Assembly (NCBI RefSeq): GCF_039649665.1
Contig: NZ_JBDJAW010000006.1
Location: 124,001-188,000 of the forward strand
Direction: 5' to 3'
DNA from: Microbispora sp. ZYX-F-249
Lineage (GTDB): Bacteria > Actinomycetota > Actinomycetes > Streptosporangiales > Streptosporangiaceae
DNA length: 64,000 nt
Shown: positions 46,540 through 54,578 of the stretch, piece after piece
Numbering within the stretch: position 1 is the first letter of the stretch
How the letters are laid out: each line of letters begins with the position of its first letter
Notes under the pieces: generated by a model
The model's input: the letters and a program-made list of their open reading frames with translations, nothing else
Databases searched by the model: none
What the model was told of the DNA's origin: nothing
Program-made: the position numbers and the translations under genes

Positions 46540-48513
46540 ATGACCGAGGCACCATCGACCCCCGCTTCCGACCCCGCCGGCCCGCCCGAGCCCGAGAAGG
46601 TGCTGAGCCGCTCCCGGGACGGTCGCATGATCACGGGCGTCTGCGCGGGCCTCGGCAGGTTCACGGGCATGGACCCCGTGCTCTTCCGGGTCGGTTTCGC
46701 GGTGCTGGTCCTCGCCTCCGGCACCGGCGTCCTGCTGTACATCGCGGCGTTCCTGCTGATGCGCCAGCCGGACGGCGGCCCCGGCCACCTGGAGCAGTGG
46801 ACCCGGCGGCTGTTCGACGCCGAGACCGTGCTCGCGCTGCTCGCCGCGGTCTTCGCGTTCGGCCTGATCATCAACGTCGCATCCGGGGGGATCAACCGCG
46901 GCACGATCGTGGTCGGCACGCTGCTGGCCATCGTGCTGATGGCCGCCCACGCGCGCGGCGTCGACCTGCTGACCATGGCCAAGTCGATGCCCGACCGGGC
47001 CACCGGACGGCGCGGCATGACCCGCGCCGCCCCGCACGTCGCGCCGTTCGCGCCCTTCACTCCGCCGCCCGCGCGGGAGCCGTACGGGGCCGGCGTGCCC
47101 GGGGCGGGAGCGCCGATGCCGGAGACGCCCGCGCCGGCACGGCCCGGCGCCGCCGGGCAGACGCCCGCGCCGGACGCCGCGGAGCCCGGCCAGGCCGCCC
47201 CCGCCGCGGCCGCGGACGACACGGCGATCCACGACCCGATCGTCCGGGACCCGGTGGACCCCGCTGTGCAGGACCCCGCTGTGCAGGACCCCGCTGTGCC
47301 GGACAGCACTGTGCAGGACAGCACTGTGCAGGACCCAGCGACGCAGGACACGACCGTGCTGAAGGCGGCCGTGGACGACACGCTCGTCCAGGATGCCGTC
47401 CCCGAGGACGCGGCGGGGCGTGCCGACGGCGACCCGCCGACCCGGCCCTTCCAATCCGTCGCCCGCCTGGCCGCGGAGCCCGCGCCCGGCCCGATCGCCC
47501 CCGGTGCGGAGGTTCCCGGTGCGGACGTTCCCGGTGCGGACGTTCCCGGCCAGGCAGCCCAGGACCGCGACGGGGCGCCGGCCGGATGGGCGCCCGGAGC
47601 ATCGGGACCCTCCGCCTCCGCACCTGCGGCCGGGGGCGGCTACCGGCGGCTGTCCGACCTGGCCCGCGAGGCTCGGGAGGGCACGTACGGCCCCGGCGGC
47701 GCCCGGAACGTCCGGCACGGTGCCCGGGGACACGGTGCCGGGGGCCACGGTGCCGGGGGCCACGGGTACGGATCGGGAGAGCCCTTCGCCCCGCACGGCC
47801 CCTACACGATGCGGGAGCCGCACCAGCCCTACGGCTCGCCCTACGCGCCGGGCCCCTACATGCCGTCGACGCCGCCGCCGCGGCCGCCGAAGCCCAGGCG
47901 TCCCCGGTCGTTCATCGGCGGCCTCACCATCTGCCTCGCCCTGATCGTTGGAGGGATCTTGGTCACCATGGAGCGGACCGGCTCAGGCACGGTCGGCCTA
48001 CCGGTCGTCGGCGGGGCGGTCCTCGTCACGATCGGGGCGGGCCTGCTGGTGGCGACGTGGTTCGGCCGGGGCGCGGGGCTTGTCGCCGCCGGGACGATCG
48101 TGGCCCTCGTACTGGTGGGGAGCTCGACCATGAACGGCATCCCCCGCAAGATCGGCAGCTTCGTCTGGCACCCCGTCGGCGCCGTCCAGTCGCCCGGCAC
48201 GTACGAGCTGGGGATCGGCGAGGGCAAGCTCGACCTCAGCGACGTCACGCTCAAGCCGGGCGGCCGGGTCAGGTTCGACGCCTCGGTGTCGCTGGGACAG
48301 CTGACGGTGATCGTCCCGACGTCCGCCCGCGTCGAGGTGCACGGCATGGCCAAGCTGGGCGAGGTGAAGATCGACCACAAGGTCGAGGACGGCACCGACG
48401 TGCGGTTCGACCGCATCCTGGAGCCGGAGACGCCCGTCGAGGGCGACGCGCCCACGATCGAGCTGCACGTCAAGGCCGGACTCGGCGACGTGGAGGTGCG
48501 CCGTGCCGCGTGA
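46540..48513 (+). CDS. PspC-domain protein with low-complexity linker and LiaF-like tail
   Basis: 657 residues. PspC domain (about 20-75, SRDGRMITGVCAGLGRFTGM), then further membrane helices to about 155. A long Pro/Ala/Asp-rich linker (about 170-420) contains three DNA-level 15-bp repeat arrays. Two or more helices follow (GLTICLALIVGGILVTMERT and others), and the last ~110 residues have short strands (YELGIGEGKLDLSDVTLKPG, VDASVSLGQLTVIV) like the cell-wall-active antibiotic response/LiaF C-terminal domain. Divergent from the PspC kinase gene, so probably the regulator-linked membrane sensor or its target. Confidence 0.8.
   Translation: MTEAPSTPASDPAGPPEPEKVLSRSRDGRMITGVCAGLGRFTGMDPVLFRVGFAVLVLASGTGVLLYIAAFLLMRQPDGGPGHLEQWTRRLFDAETVLALLAAVFAFGLIINVASGGINRGTIVVGTLLAIVLMAAHARGVDLLTMAKSMPDRATGRRGMTRAAPHVAPFAPFTPPPAREPYGAGVPGAGAPMPETPAPARPGAAGQTPAPDAAEPGQAAPAAAADDTAIHDPIVRDPVDPAVQDPAVQDPAVPDSTVQDSTVQDPATQDTTVLKAAVDDTLVQDAVPEDAAGRADGDPPTRPFQSVARLAAEPAPGPIAPGAEVPGADVPGADVPGQAAQDRDGAPAGWAPGASGPSASAPAAGGGYRRLSDLAREAREGTYGPGGARNVRHGARGHGAGGHGAGGHGYGSGEPFAPHGPYTMREPHQPYGSPYAPGPYMPSTPPPRPPKPRRPRSFIGGLTICLALIVGGILVTMERTGSGTVGLPVVGGAVLVTIGAGLLVATWFGRGAGLVAAGTIVALVLVGSSTMNGIPRKIGSFVWHPVGAVQSPGTYELGIGEGKLDLSDVTLKPGGRVRFDASVSLGQLTVIVPTSARVEVHGMAKLGEVKIDHKVEDGTDVRFDRILEPETPVEGDAPTIELHVKAGLGDVEVRRAA
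47266..47340. repeat. 15-bp tandem array 1 inside the PspC protein gene
   Basis: Five tandem 15-base units near GTGCAGGACCCCGCT, in frame, encoding VQDPA/VQDST. A shorter unit precedes them. One unit equals five codons, so copy-number change leaves the frame intact. Confidence 0.75.
47503..47547. repeat. 15-bp tandem array 2 inside the PspC protein gene
   Basis: Three in-frame copies of GGTGCGGASGTTCCC, encoding GAEVP/GADVP. Separate from array 1 in sequence but with the same 15-base period. Confidence 0.75.
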
Positions 48514-48709
48514 GCCCCGGCCCGAGCGCCCGCGCCGGGTGCACCGTACGGACTGGATGTCCCTGCTGTGCGGCCTGCTGTTCATCGGAATGGGCATCCG
48601 CTATCTGACCGGGCCCGACCCCGACGCGGTGGTCATGGCGCCTATCCTCGTCGGAGGGCTGGGCTTCGCGGCCTTCGTCGCCATCCTCGCCAAGGTCATC
48701 CGCCGCTGA
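48503..48709 (+). CDS. Small membrane protein downstream of PspC gene
   Basis: 68 residues from a GTG at 48503 with GGAGG six bases upstream; its start lies inside the end of the PspC gene, an 11-base overlap. Basic N-terminus (PREPRPERPRRVHRTDW), then two hydrophobic helices (MSLLCGLLFIGMGIRYLTG and VVMAPILVGGLGFAAFVAIL). Probably co-translated with the PspC protein. No family recognised. Confidence 0.7.
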   Translation: MPREPRPERPRRVHRTDWMSLLCGLLFIGMGIRYLTGPDPDAVVMAPILVGGLGFAAFVAILAKVIRR

Positions 48710-48735
48710 TCCGCTGATTCGCTGATCTCGCTTCC

Positions 48736-48767
48736 GGCCGGTGCCGCGTCCGCGCGGTGCCGGCCGT
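48736..48767 (+). terminator. Intrinsic-type terminator
   Basis: CGGCCGGTGCCGCG / CGCGGTGCCGGCCG, 14-bp stem with two G-U positions and a four-base loop, 26 bases past the small membrane protein stop. Confidence 0.75.
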
Positions 48768-48798
48768 TCGTCGTTTCCCGGCGATCCGGCTGACAGAA

Positions 48799-48824
48799 GC
48801 ATACTGAGTATGCATACTGAGTAT
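48799..48824. promoter_or_regulatory. Two tandem ATACT-N-AGTAT palindromes at padR-like start
   Basis: GCATACTGAGTATGC at 48799-48813 followed directly by ATACTGAGTAT at 48814-48824: two identical 11-base palindromes in a 13-base direct repeat, ending two bases before the ATG. Almost certainly the operator of the PadR gene. It leaves no room for a ribosome site, so the mRNA may be leaderless. Confidence 0.75.
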
Positions 48825-48826
48825 TC

Positions 48827-49363
48827 ATGTCAGTACGACACGGCCTGCTCGCCCTGCTGACCCGGGGCCCGCGCTACGGCTACCAGCTCAGGGCCGAATT
48901 CGAGGCGTCCACGGCGACGACCTGGCCGCTGAACATCGGGCAGGTCTACACGACGCTGTCCCGCCTCGAACGCGACGGTTTGGTGGCCCGCGACGACCAG
49001 GGCGACCGGGACGAGCAGGGCCGGGTCCGGTACGCCATCACCCCCGAAGGCCGCGACGAGCTCGGCCGGTGGTTCGCCAGACCCGTCGCCCGGGCCGACC
49101 GGCCCCGCGACGAGCTCGTCATCAAGCTCGCGATGGCCGTCACCGCGCCCGGCGTGGACGTGGCGGCGGTCATCCGGGCCCAGCGGTCCGCGACGATGCG
49201 GGCCCTGCAGGAGCTCACCCGCGCCAAGCGGAGCCTCGACACCTCCGCCGAGGCCGCACAACGCCTGGTCGTCGACTCGATGATCTTCCATGCCGAGGCC
49301 GAGCAGCGCTGGCTCGACCACTGCGAAGCCGTCCTCGCCCGTCCCTCCGAGGAGAATCCGTGA
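48827..49363 (+). CDS. PadR-family transcriptional regulator of the ABC operon
   Basis: 178 residues. The winged HTH (GLLALLTRGPRYGYQLRAEF, then WPLNIGQVYTTLSRLERDGL) is PadR type, with a wing of YAITPEGRDELGRWF and a C-terminal helical dimer domain. ATG at 48827 directly follows a double palindrome. Its stop overlaps the ABC ATPase start in GTGA, so regulator, ATPase and permease form one operon. It most likely represses its own operon, and a transported drug or lipid relieves it. Confidence 0.9.
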   Translation: MSVRHGLLALLTRGPRYGYQLRAEFEASTATTWPLNIGQVYTTLSRLERDGLVARDDQGDRDEQGRVRYAITPEGRDELGRWFARPVARADRPRDELVIKLAMAVTAPGVDVAAVIRAQRSATMRALQELTRAKRSLDTSAEAAQRLVVDSMIFHAEAEQRWLDHCEAVLARPSEENP

Positions 49364-50145
49364 CCGAGAACCGCTCTCCGGACCGGTTACCCGAACCGGA
49401 CGGCCACCCGGTCGTCCGCCTGACCGGTGTCGTACGTGTCCACGGCGAGGGGGCCGGGGCCGTCCACGCGCTGCGGGGCGTCAGCCTGGACGTCCACTCC
49501 GGCGAGCTGGTCGCGGTCATGGGTCCGTCCGGGTCAGGCAAGTCCACCCTGCTCAACCTCGCGGGCGGGCTCGACCGCCTGATGGAAGGGTCCGTGCTCC
49601 TCGAAGGCCGCGAACTGCGCACGCTGTCACCCAAGCGGCTGGCTGAGCTGCGCCGCCGGAGCGCCGGCTACGTCTTCCAGGACCTCAACCTCATCCCGTC
49701 GCTGACGGTCGCCGAGAACGTCGCGCTGCCGCGCGAGCTGGACGGCGTCCGTGCCGGTACGGCGAGGCGGGAAGCCCTGGAGGTGCTGGAGGAGATCGGC
49801 CTCGCGGACCTGGGCGACCGGTTCCCCGACGACCTGTCGGGCGGGCAGCGGCAGCGGGCCGCCATCGCCCGGGCGCTCGTCGGCGAGCGCCGCCTGCTCC
49901 TCGCGGACGAGCCGACCGGCGCCCTCGACACCCGGACCGGCGACGAGATCGTCCAGGTGCTCCGGCAGCGCGCCGACGCGGGGGCCGCCGTGCTGCTTGT
50001 CACGCACGAGCCCCGCTACGCGGCCTGGGCCGACCGCGTCGTCTTCCTCAAGGACGGGCGGATCATCGATTCGTCCGGCACGGACGACGTGGACGGCACG
50101 GACGGCACAGACGCGGGCGGCTTGGGCGCGGTGAGCGCTCGATGA
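49360..50145 (+). CDS. ABC transporter ATP-binding protein (MacB/LolD type)
   Basis: 261 residues from a GTG at 49360 with GAGGAG upstream. Walker A GPSGSGKST, the Q-loop FQDLNLIPSLTVAENV, signature LSGGQRQR, Walker B LLADEPTGALD and H-loop VTHEP are intact. Class is that of lipoprotein/bacitracin exporters (LolD/MacB/BceA), fitting the FtsX-type permease next. An acidic Gly/Asp-rich tail (about 240-261, DDVDGTDGTD) is unusual. Coupled by GTGA to the PadR gene before and ATGA to the permease after. Confidence 0.94.
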   Translation: MTENRSPDRLPEPDGHPVVRLTGVVRVHGEGAGAVHALRGVSLDVHSGELVAVMGPSGSGKSTLLNLAGGLDRLMEGSVLLEGRELRTLSPKRLAELRRRSAGYVFQDLNLIPSLTVAENVALPRELDGVRAGTARREALEVLEEIGLADLGDRFPDDLSGGQRQRAAIARALVGERRLLLADEPTGALDTRTGDEIVQVLRQRADAGAAVLLVTHEPRYAAWADRVVFLKDGRIIDSSGTDDVDGTDGTDAGGLGAVSAR

Positions 50146-52754
50146 GGGGCCTGCGCGCGGCGCTGCGGATCTCCCGCCGCAACGCCCTGCGGTCGAAGTG
50201 GCGCAGCGCGCTGATCCTCGCGATGATCGGGCTTCCGGTCGCCCTCGCCGTCTTCGCGCTGACCGCCCTCTTCGCTTCGGCGGGAACCGACCGCCAGCAC
50301 TACCCGATCGGACAGGCCGACGCGGTGGTGACCGGCGCCCACGGGTGGGCGGGCCTCACCCAGGACGCCTGGGGCAACGGCATCTCCGCACAGCCCGACG
50401 ACGTGCCGTTCACGCAGGACGAGGTCACGGCGCTGCTCGCGCCCGGCAGCCGGGTCATCCCGGTGGCGCGGGGGAGGTTCCGCTACCTGACCCCGCAGGG
50501 ATACGAAACGGGAGAGATCCGCCAGGTCGATCTCCGCGATCCGATGTCCCGGGGCACCTTCCGGCTGACCGAGGGCAGGCTGCCCACCGCTCCCGGCGAG
50601 GCGGTGGTGTCCGCCGAGCGGCTGAACAGGGACGACGCTCCGGCCGTGACTCCGGGAGTGACGCTCCTCGTAGGCGAGGAACGCCGTCCGGTGCGGGTCG
50701 TCGGTGTGGCCCTGTTCACCTTGGCGGCAGTCGAGCCCACGCTCGCGACGTTCCCCGGCAGCCTGCCGGCCGACGCCTTCGGGCCGGTCGACTCCGAGCT
50801 GATGTCACGCGCCTGGCTCGTGGACTCTCCACGGCCGGTGACGTGGGCGGACGTGCGGCGGCTGAACGCGCAGGGCCTCGTGGTCGTCAGCCGGGCCGTC
50901 ATCGACGGGCTCCCGGCGGACGAGCCGCACTCGCGTGTGTCCGACCTCGTGCGGGCGGTGCCGTGGGTCGCGATCATGCTGCTGGAGGTCGTCCTGCTGG
51001 CCGGGCCGGCCTTCGCCGTCGGGCGGCTGCGCAGGTCGCGCGAGTTCGCGCTGGTCGCCGTTCAGGGCGGCTCCCCCGCACACCTGCGGACGATCGCGCT
51101 CGCCGACGGCCTGCTGTTCGGCGTCGTCGCCTCCGCGCTCGGCGCGGCGCTGGGCGTCGTCGCGGCCCGGCTCGCGACGCCGCTGCTGGAGTGGCTGGCC
51201 GGAGTCCTGCTGGGTCCACGCCACGTCCCCTGGGCCGAGGTCGCGATGATCGCGGTGCTGGGCGTCGTCGCGGGGCTGCTGGCCGCGCTCGCCCCGGCCG
51301 TCGCGGCGAGCCGTGCGAACCCCATCGCCGTGCTGTCGGGCCGGCTCGAGCGGGGCCGTGAGCGGACGGGCCGTCCGCTGCTCGGAATCGTGCTCGTCGT
51401 CGCGGGTACGACGGCGACCATCGCGAGCGCGGGTCACGACATCGCCTGGACCGCGACATCGGCCCTGGTCACCCAGCTCGGCCTGGTCGCCCTGGTGCCG
51501 GTGTTCCTCGCGGCGGTGGCCCGGCGCGCCGCCCGGCTTCCCCTGCCGCTCCGCTTCGCCGCCAGGGACGCCGTACGCAACAGGGGCCGTACGGCACCCG
51601 CCGTCGCGGCGGTGATGACCGCGGTCGTGGCGCTGACGGCGGTGGGCGTGACATGGCAGAGCCGGCTCGCGCAGAGGCCGGCGTACGCGCAGGGCTACCC
51701 CCAGGCTCCCACCGGAGCGCTGTGGATCGCCGGACCGGACCTCACTCCCGGGCTGTGGAATCGGGTCCGCTCCGCCGTGCGCGAGGAACTGCCCACCGGT
51801 GTGCCGCTGGTGGAGGCACGGGTGCTCGCGACGAGGTCAGGCACCCCGGTGTACGCCTCAGTGCCGGACGACGATCCGGACGTGAACAGGGTGGAGTGGT
51901 CGAGTCCGACCAGAGCCGGCGACCTGCTGGTGGGGAACGAGGACCTGCTCCGCTACGTGCTGCGGCGCGACGACCCCGGGGCGGTGGCGGCGCTCCGCGA
52001 GGGGAAGGCCGTCGTGCTCAACCCGGCCGTCGTCCGGCAGGGACAGCTGCGCATCAGCGTGGGACACCAGTCCGGCGAATCCCCGGCGCTCACGCTGCCC
52101 GCCGTCGGCGTGCGGGCCACCGGGCAGGGCTGGGCCCGCGCGGTCGTCGCGCCCGAGGTGGCCGCGAAGAACGGGTACGCCACCGCGACCGCCATGCTCG
52201 TGGTGGATCCCGCGGACTTCCGCGTCCCCAAGGCGACGGCGGACCGGATCGTCGAGAAGGTGGAGCGCATCACCGGTAAGGCGGCCGCGCGGCTCGAAGT
52301 GCCGGAGGCTCCCGACGACACGATGCTCCTGCTCGTGCTGGGCATCGCCGCGGCCGTGCTCGTGCTGGGGATGACGTTCGTCGCGACCGCGCTGGCCGCC
52401 GTCGAGGCCCGGCCCGACCTGGAAACCATGTCGGCCGTGGGGGCGGCCCCCCGCGTGAAACGCGCGGTCGTCGCCGGGCAGGCCCTGGTGATCGCGCTGC
52501 TGGGCTCGGTCACGGGCGTGGTCGCCGGTTTCGCTCCGGGCATCGCCGTGGCCCGGCAGTCCGTCTCCCACCCGGCGATGTTCCTGCGTCCCGACGGCAT
52601 GCTGACGACCACGCCGATGGCCGACGCCTCCGTGATCGCGATTCCGTGGCCGCTCGTCGGCCTGCTCCTCGTGGCGCTTCCCCTGCTGGCCGCGCTCGGC
52701 GGTGCCGCGTTCACGCGGTCGCGCCTGCCGCTCCCCCGGCGCAGGGTGACCTGA
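50142..52754 (+). CDS. FtsX-like ABC permease
   Basis: 870 residues, ATG overlapping the ATPase stop in ATGA. The layout of the two-FtsX actinobacterial permeases: helix 1 (about 20-40), an outer domain (about 45-265), three helices ending in LSGRLERGRERT (about 280-410), further helices (about 415-480), a second outer domain (about 490-710) and three last helices. Together with the ATPase it should export or extract a hydrophobic compound, antibiotic or lipoprotein. The PadR regulator sits in the same operon. Confidence 0.9.
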   Translation: MRGLRAALRISRRNALRSKWRSALILAMIGLPVALAVFALTALFASAGTDRQHYPIGQADAVVTGAHGWAGLTQDAWGNGISAQPDDVPFTQDEVTALLAPGSRVIPVARGRFRYLTPQGYETGEIRQVDLRDPMSRGTFRLTEGRLPTAPGEAVVSAERLNRDDAPAVTPGVTLLVGEERRPVRVVGVALFTLAAVEPTLATFPGSLPADAFGPVDSELMSRAWLVDSPRPVTWADVRRLNAQGLVVVSRAVIDGLPADEPHSRVSDLVRAVPWVAIMLLEVVLLAGPAFAVGRLRRSREFALVAVQGGSPAHLRTIALADGLLFGVVASALGAALGVVAARLATPLLEWLAGVLLGPRHVPWAEVAMIAVLGVVAGLLAALAPAVAASRANPIAVLSGRLERGRERTGRPLLGIVLVVAGTTATIASAGHDIAWTATSALVTQLGLVALVPVFLAAVARRAARLPLPLRFAARDAVRNRGRTAPAVAAVMTAVVALTAVGVTWQSRLAQRPAYAQGYPQAPTGALWIAGPDLTPGLWNRVRSAVREELPTGVPLVEARVLATRSGTPVYASVPDDDPDVNRVEWSSPTRAGDLLVGNEDLLRYVLRRDDPGAVAALREGKAVVLNPAVVRQGQLRISVGHQSGESPALTLPAVGVRATGQGWARAVVAPEVAAKNGYATATAMLVVDPADFRVPKATADRIVEKVERITGKAAARLEVPEAPDDTMLLLVLGIAAAVLVLGMTFVATALAAVEARPDLETMSAVGAAPRVKRAVVAGQALVIALLGSVTGVVAGFAPGIAVARQSVSHPAMFLRPDGMLTTTPMADASVIAIPWPLVGLLLVALPLLAALGGAAFTRSRLPLPRRRVT

Positions 52755-52794
52755 CCCCGCGCCGGGGCCGGCCCGCCGTGCTCGCGCGCCGTGC

Positions 52795-53670
52795 TCAGCC
52801 GTCGGCCGGGCCCGAGGCGGCCCGTACGGCGGACAGGCAGCGTTCCACGACGGGCCGGGGGGCGAAGGCGTAGGTGCCGTCGCCGAACAGCTCGAAGGTC
52901 ATGAACCCGTCGTATCCGCGCCGGGAGAAGGCGGCGAGGTAGTCGGCCAGGGGCAGTTCCCCTTCGCCCCACGCCAGGTGCCCGGCCGGGCGGCCGTCGA
53001 TCAGGTGCACGTGGCGGACGCGGTCGCCGAGCACGTCGAAGTAGTCGTCCACGCTCTCGCCCGCGACCGCCATGCCGACCGTGTCGAGCACGGCGGCGAG
53101 GTTCGGCGCGGCGACCTCGTCCAGCATCCGCGCGAGCGCCCGCGAATCGTTGAGGAGGTTCGACTCGACCCGCTGCAGGGGTTCGAGCACGCACGTCACC
53201 CCGAGGGCCGCGGCGTGCGCGGCGATCTCGCCGAGCGCGTCGGCGGAGCGGCGCCACCCCGCCTCCGGCGGCTCGTCCTCATACCCCCGGCCGGGCGTCA
53301 GCAGCAGGAGCTCGGCGCCGAGCTCCGCGCACAGCTCGGCCGCCCGGCGGAACATCGCGATGCTGGAGGCGCGCAGCCGGGTGTCGGGCGAGGCGATGTT
53401 GACCGGATACATCACCTGCTCCGGGGTGAGGCAGCGCACCCGCAGGCCGCGGGAGGCGGCCCGGCGGCGTACGGCACGGGCCTCGGCGTCGCTCACCTGC
53501 GGCACGTGGAAGTGGGGGGCGATGCCCCACAGCTCCACCTCCTCGCGGCCGAGGCCGGCCGCGTCGTCCAGGAACCGGTCGAACGGCAGGTGCTGGTAGG
53601 AGAAGTTCGATCCGGTGATCCGGGGGAAGGACATCGGCGCTCCCGTCGTACGCGAAGGCTCTGCTGTCAT
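52795..53670 (-). CDS. FrlC-like sugar-amine epimerase (AP endonuclease-2 TIM barrel)
   Basis: 291 residues of the xylose-isomerase-like TIM barrel. It aligns by eye with E. coli FrlC, the fructoselysine 3-epimerase: EELW-type VELWGIAPHFHVP, LTPEQVMYPVNIASP, VLEPLQRVESNLLNDS, DTVGMAVAGESVDDYF, RVRHVHLIDG and the last MTFELFGDGTY. The acidic and histidine residues of these strands bind the catalytic metal. Start ATG at 53670 overlaps a TGA that ends the degenerate last copy of the 26-bp repeat. Last gene of the import operon. Substrate assignment depends on the neighbours. Confidence 0.75.
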   Translation of the reverse strand: MTAEPSRTTGAPMSFPRITGSNFSYQHLPFDRFLDDAAGLGREEVELWGIAPHFHVPQVSDAEARAVRRRAASRGLRVRCLTPEQVMYPVNIASPDTRLRASSIAMFRRAAELCAELGAELLLLTPGRGYEDEPPEAGWRRSADALGEIAAHAAALGVTCVLEPLQRVESNLLNDSRALARMLDEVAAPNLAAVLDTVGMAVAGESVDDYFDVLGDRVRHVHLIDGRPAGHLAWGEGELPLADYLAAFSRRGYDGFMTFELFGDGTYAFAPRPVVERCLSAVRAASGPADG

Positions 53671-53768
53671 TTTCCGACCCCGTCCGCCGTGCTCACTTGC
53701 CGACTCCGTCGGCCATGCTCACTTGCCGACTCCGTCGGCCATGCTCACTTGCCGACTCCGTCGGCGAG
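53665..53768. repeat. 26-bp tandem repeat carrying the permease gene tail
   Basis: Three tandem 26-base units (53691-53716, 53717-53742 and 53743-53768), identical except the last two bases of one; a fourth unit (53665-53690) matches at 19 of 26 bases. On the minus strand each reads, after GCATG, GCCGACGGAGTCGGCAAGTGA: the true last codons (ADGVGK, stop) of the permease gene. The two middle units are 7-codon open frames (MADGVGK) at 53719-53742 and 53693-53716. Confidence 0.85.
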
Positions 53769-54578
53769 GCCCCTGACGATGTACCGCTGGCCGAAGAAGA
53801 ACAGCAGCACCACCGGGACGGCGGCGATCGTCATGCCGGCGAACACGACGGGGAACTCGGTGCCGTGTTTGCTCATCAGGCTCATCAGGCCGACGGGAAG
53901 AGTCTGCACGCCCGCGCCGCTGGTGAACACCATGGCGAACAGGTACTCGTTCCAGGCGAACAGGATGTGCAGCAGGACCGTCGAGACGATGATCGGCTTG
54001 CACATCGGGAGGGTGATCCGCCAGAACGCCGTCCAGCGCCCGCAGCCGTCCATCTCCGCCGCCTCGTCCACCTCGCGCGGCAGGTCCAGCATGTACGCCC
54101 GGATGAGGAACGTGGTGAAGGGCACCCGGAACGCCGTGTACAGGATCAGCAGCGCCCAGAAGCTGTTGTACAGGCCCATGGACTGGAACATCTTCACCAG
54201 CGGCACCAGCGCCACGCTCGGGGCGAGCATCAGCCCGCCGAGGATCACCCCGGTGACCACCTTGCCGAACGGGATGTCCACCCGGGCGAGGCCGTACGCC
54301 GCCCACGCGCTGACGAACACGGTCGCGACGGTCGACGTGACCGTGACCAGGACGCTGGTGGTGAGGTAGTTGCTCACCCCGCGGTTCCATGCCTTCTGGT
54401 AGCTGTCGAAGCCCCAGTGGGAGGGCAGCGCGAAGGGGTTCCCGAAGATCTCCGCGTTGGTCTTGAAACCGTTGAGCAGCATCCACAGCAGCGGATAGAT
54501 CACCACCACCGCGAGACAGAGCAGGAACGCCCACAGGAGCAGCCGGGCGATCACCCCGAGGAAGCCGAGACGCGTCAC
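53745..54578 (-). CDS. Carbohydrate ABC transporter permease, MalG type (FrlM-like)
   Basis: 277 residues, six helices. It starts VTRLGFLGVIARLLLWAFLL and carries the inner loop RVPFTTFLIRAYMLDLPREV, then the EAA motif DEAAEMDGCGRWTAFWRITLPM that contacts the ATPase. GTG start at 54578 overlaps the first permease's stop in GTGA; the open frame extends much further upstream but is not coding. The last codons are those repeated downstream. Part of an importer with the lipoprotein at 55479 and no ATPase gene, so a shared MsiK-type ATPase is likely. Confidence 0.9.
   Translation of the reverse strand: MTRLGFLGVIARLLLWAFLLCLAVVVIYPLLWMLLNGFKTNAEIFGNPFALPSHWGFDSYQKAWNRGVSNYLTTSVLVTVTSTVATVFVSAWAAYGLARVDIPFGKVVTGVILGGLMLAPSVALVPLVKMFQSMGLYNSFWALLILYTAFRVPFTTFLIRAYMLDLPREVDEAAEMDGCGRWTAFWRITLPMCKPIIVSTVLLHILFAWNEYLFAMVFTSGAGVQTLPVGLMSLMSKHGTEFPVVFAGMTIAAVPVVLLFFFGQRYIVRGLADGVGK

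Noticed and set aside
47266..47340. CRISPR-like repeat
   Set aside because: 15-base in-frame coding repeats without spacers.
53665..53768. CRISPR-like repeat
   Set aside because: Units are contiguous with no spacers and encode the permease tail.
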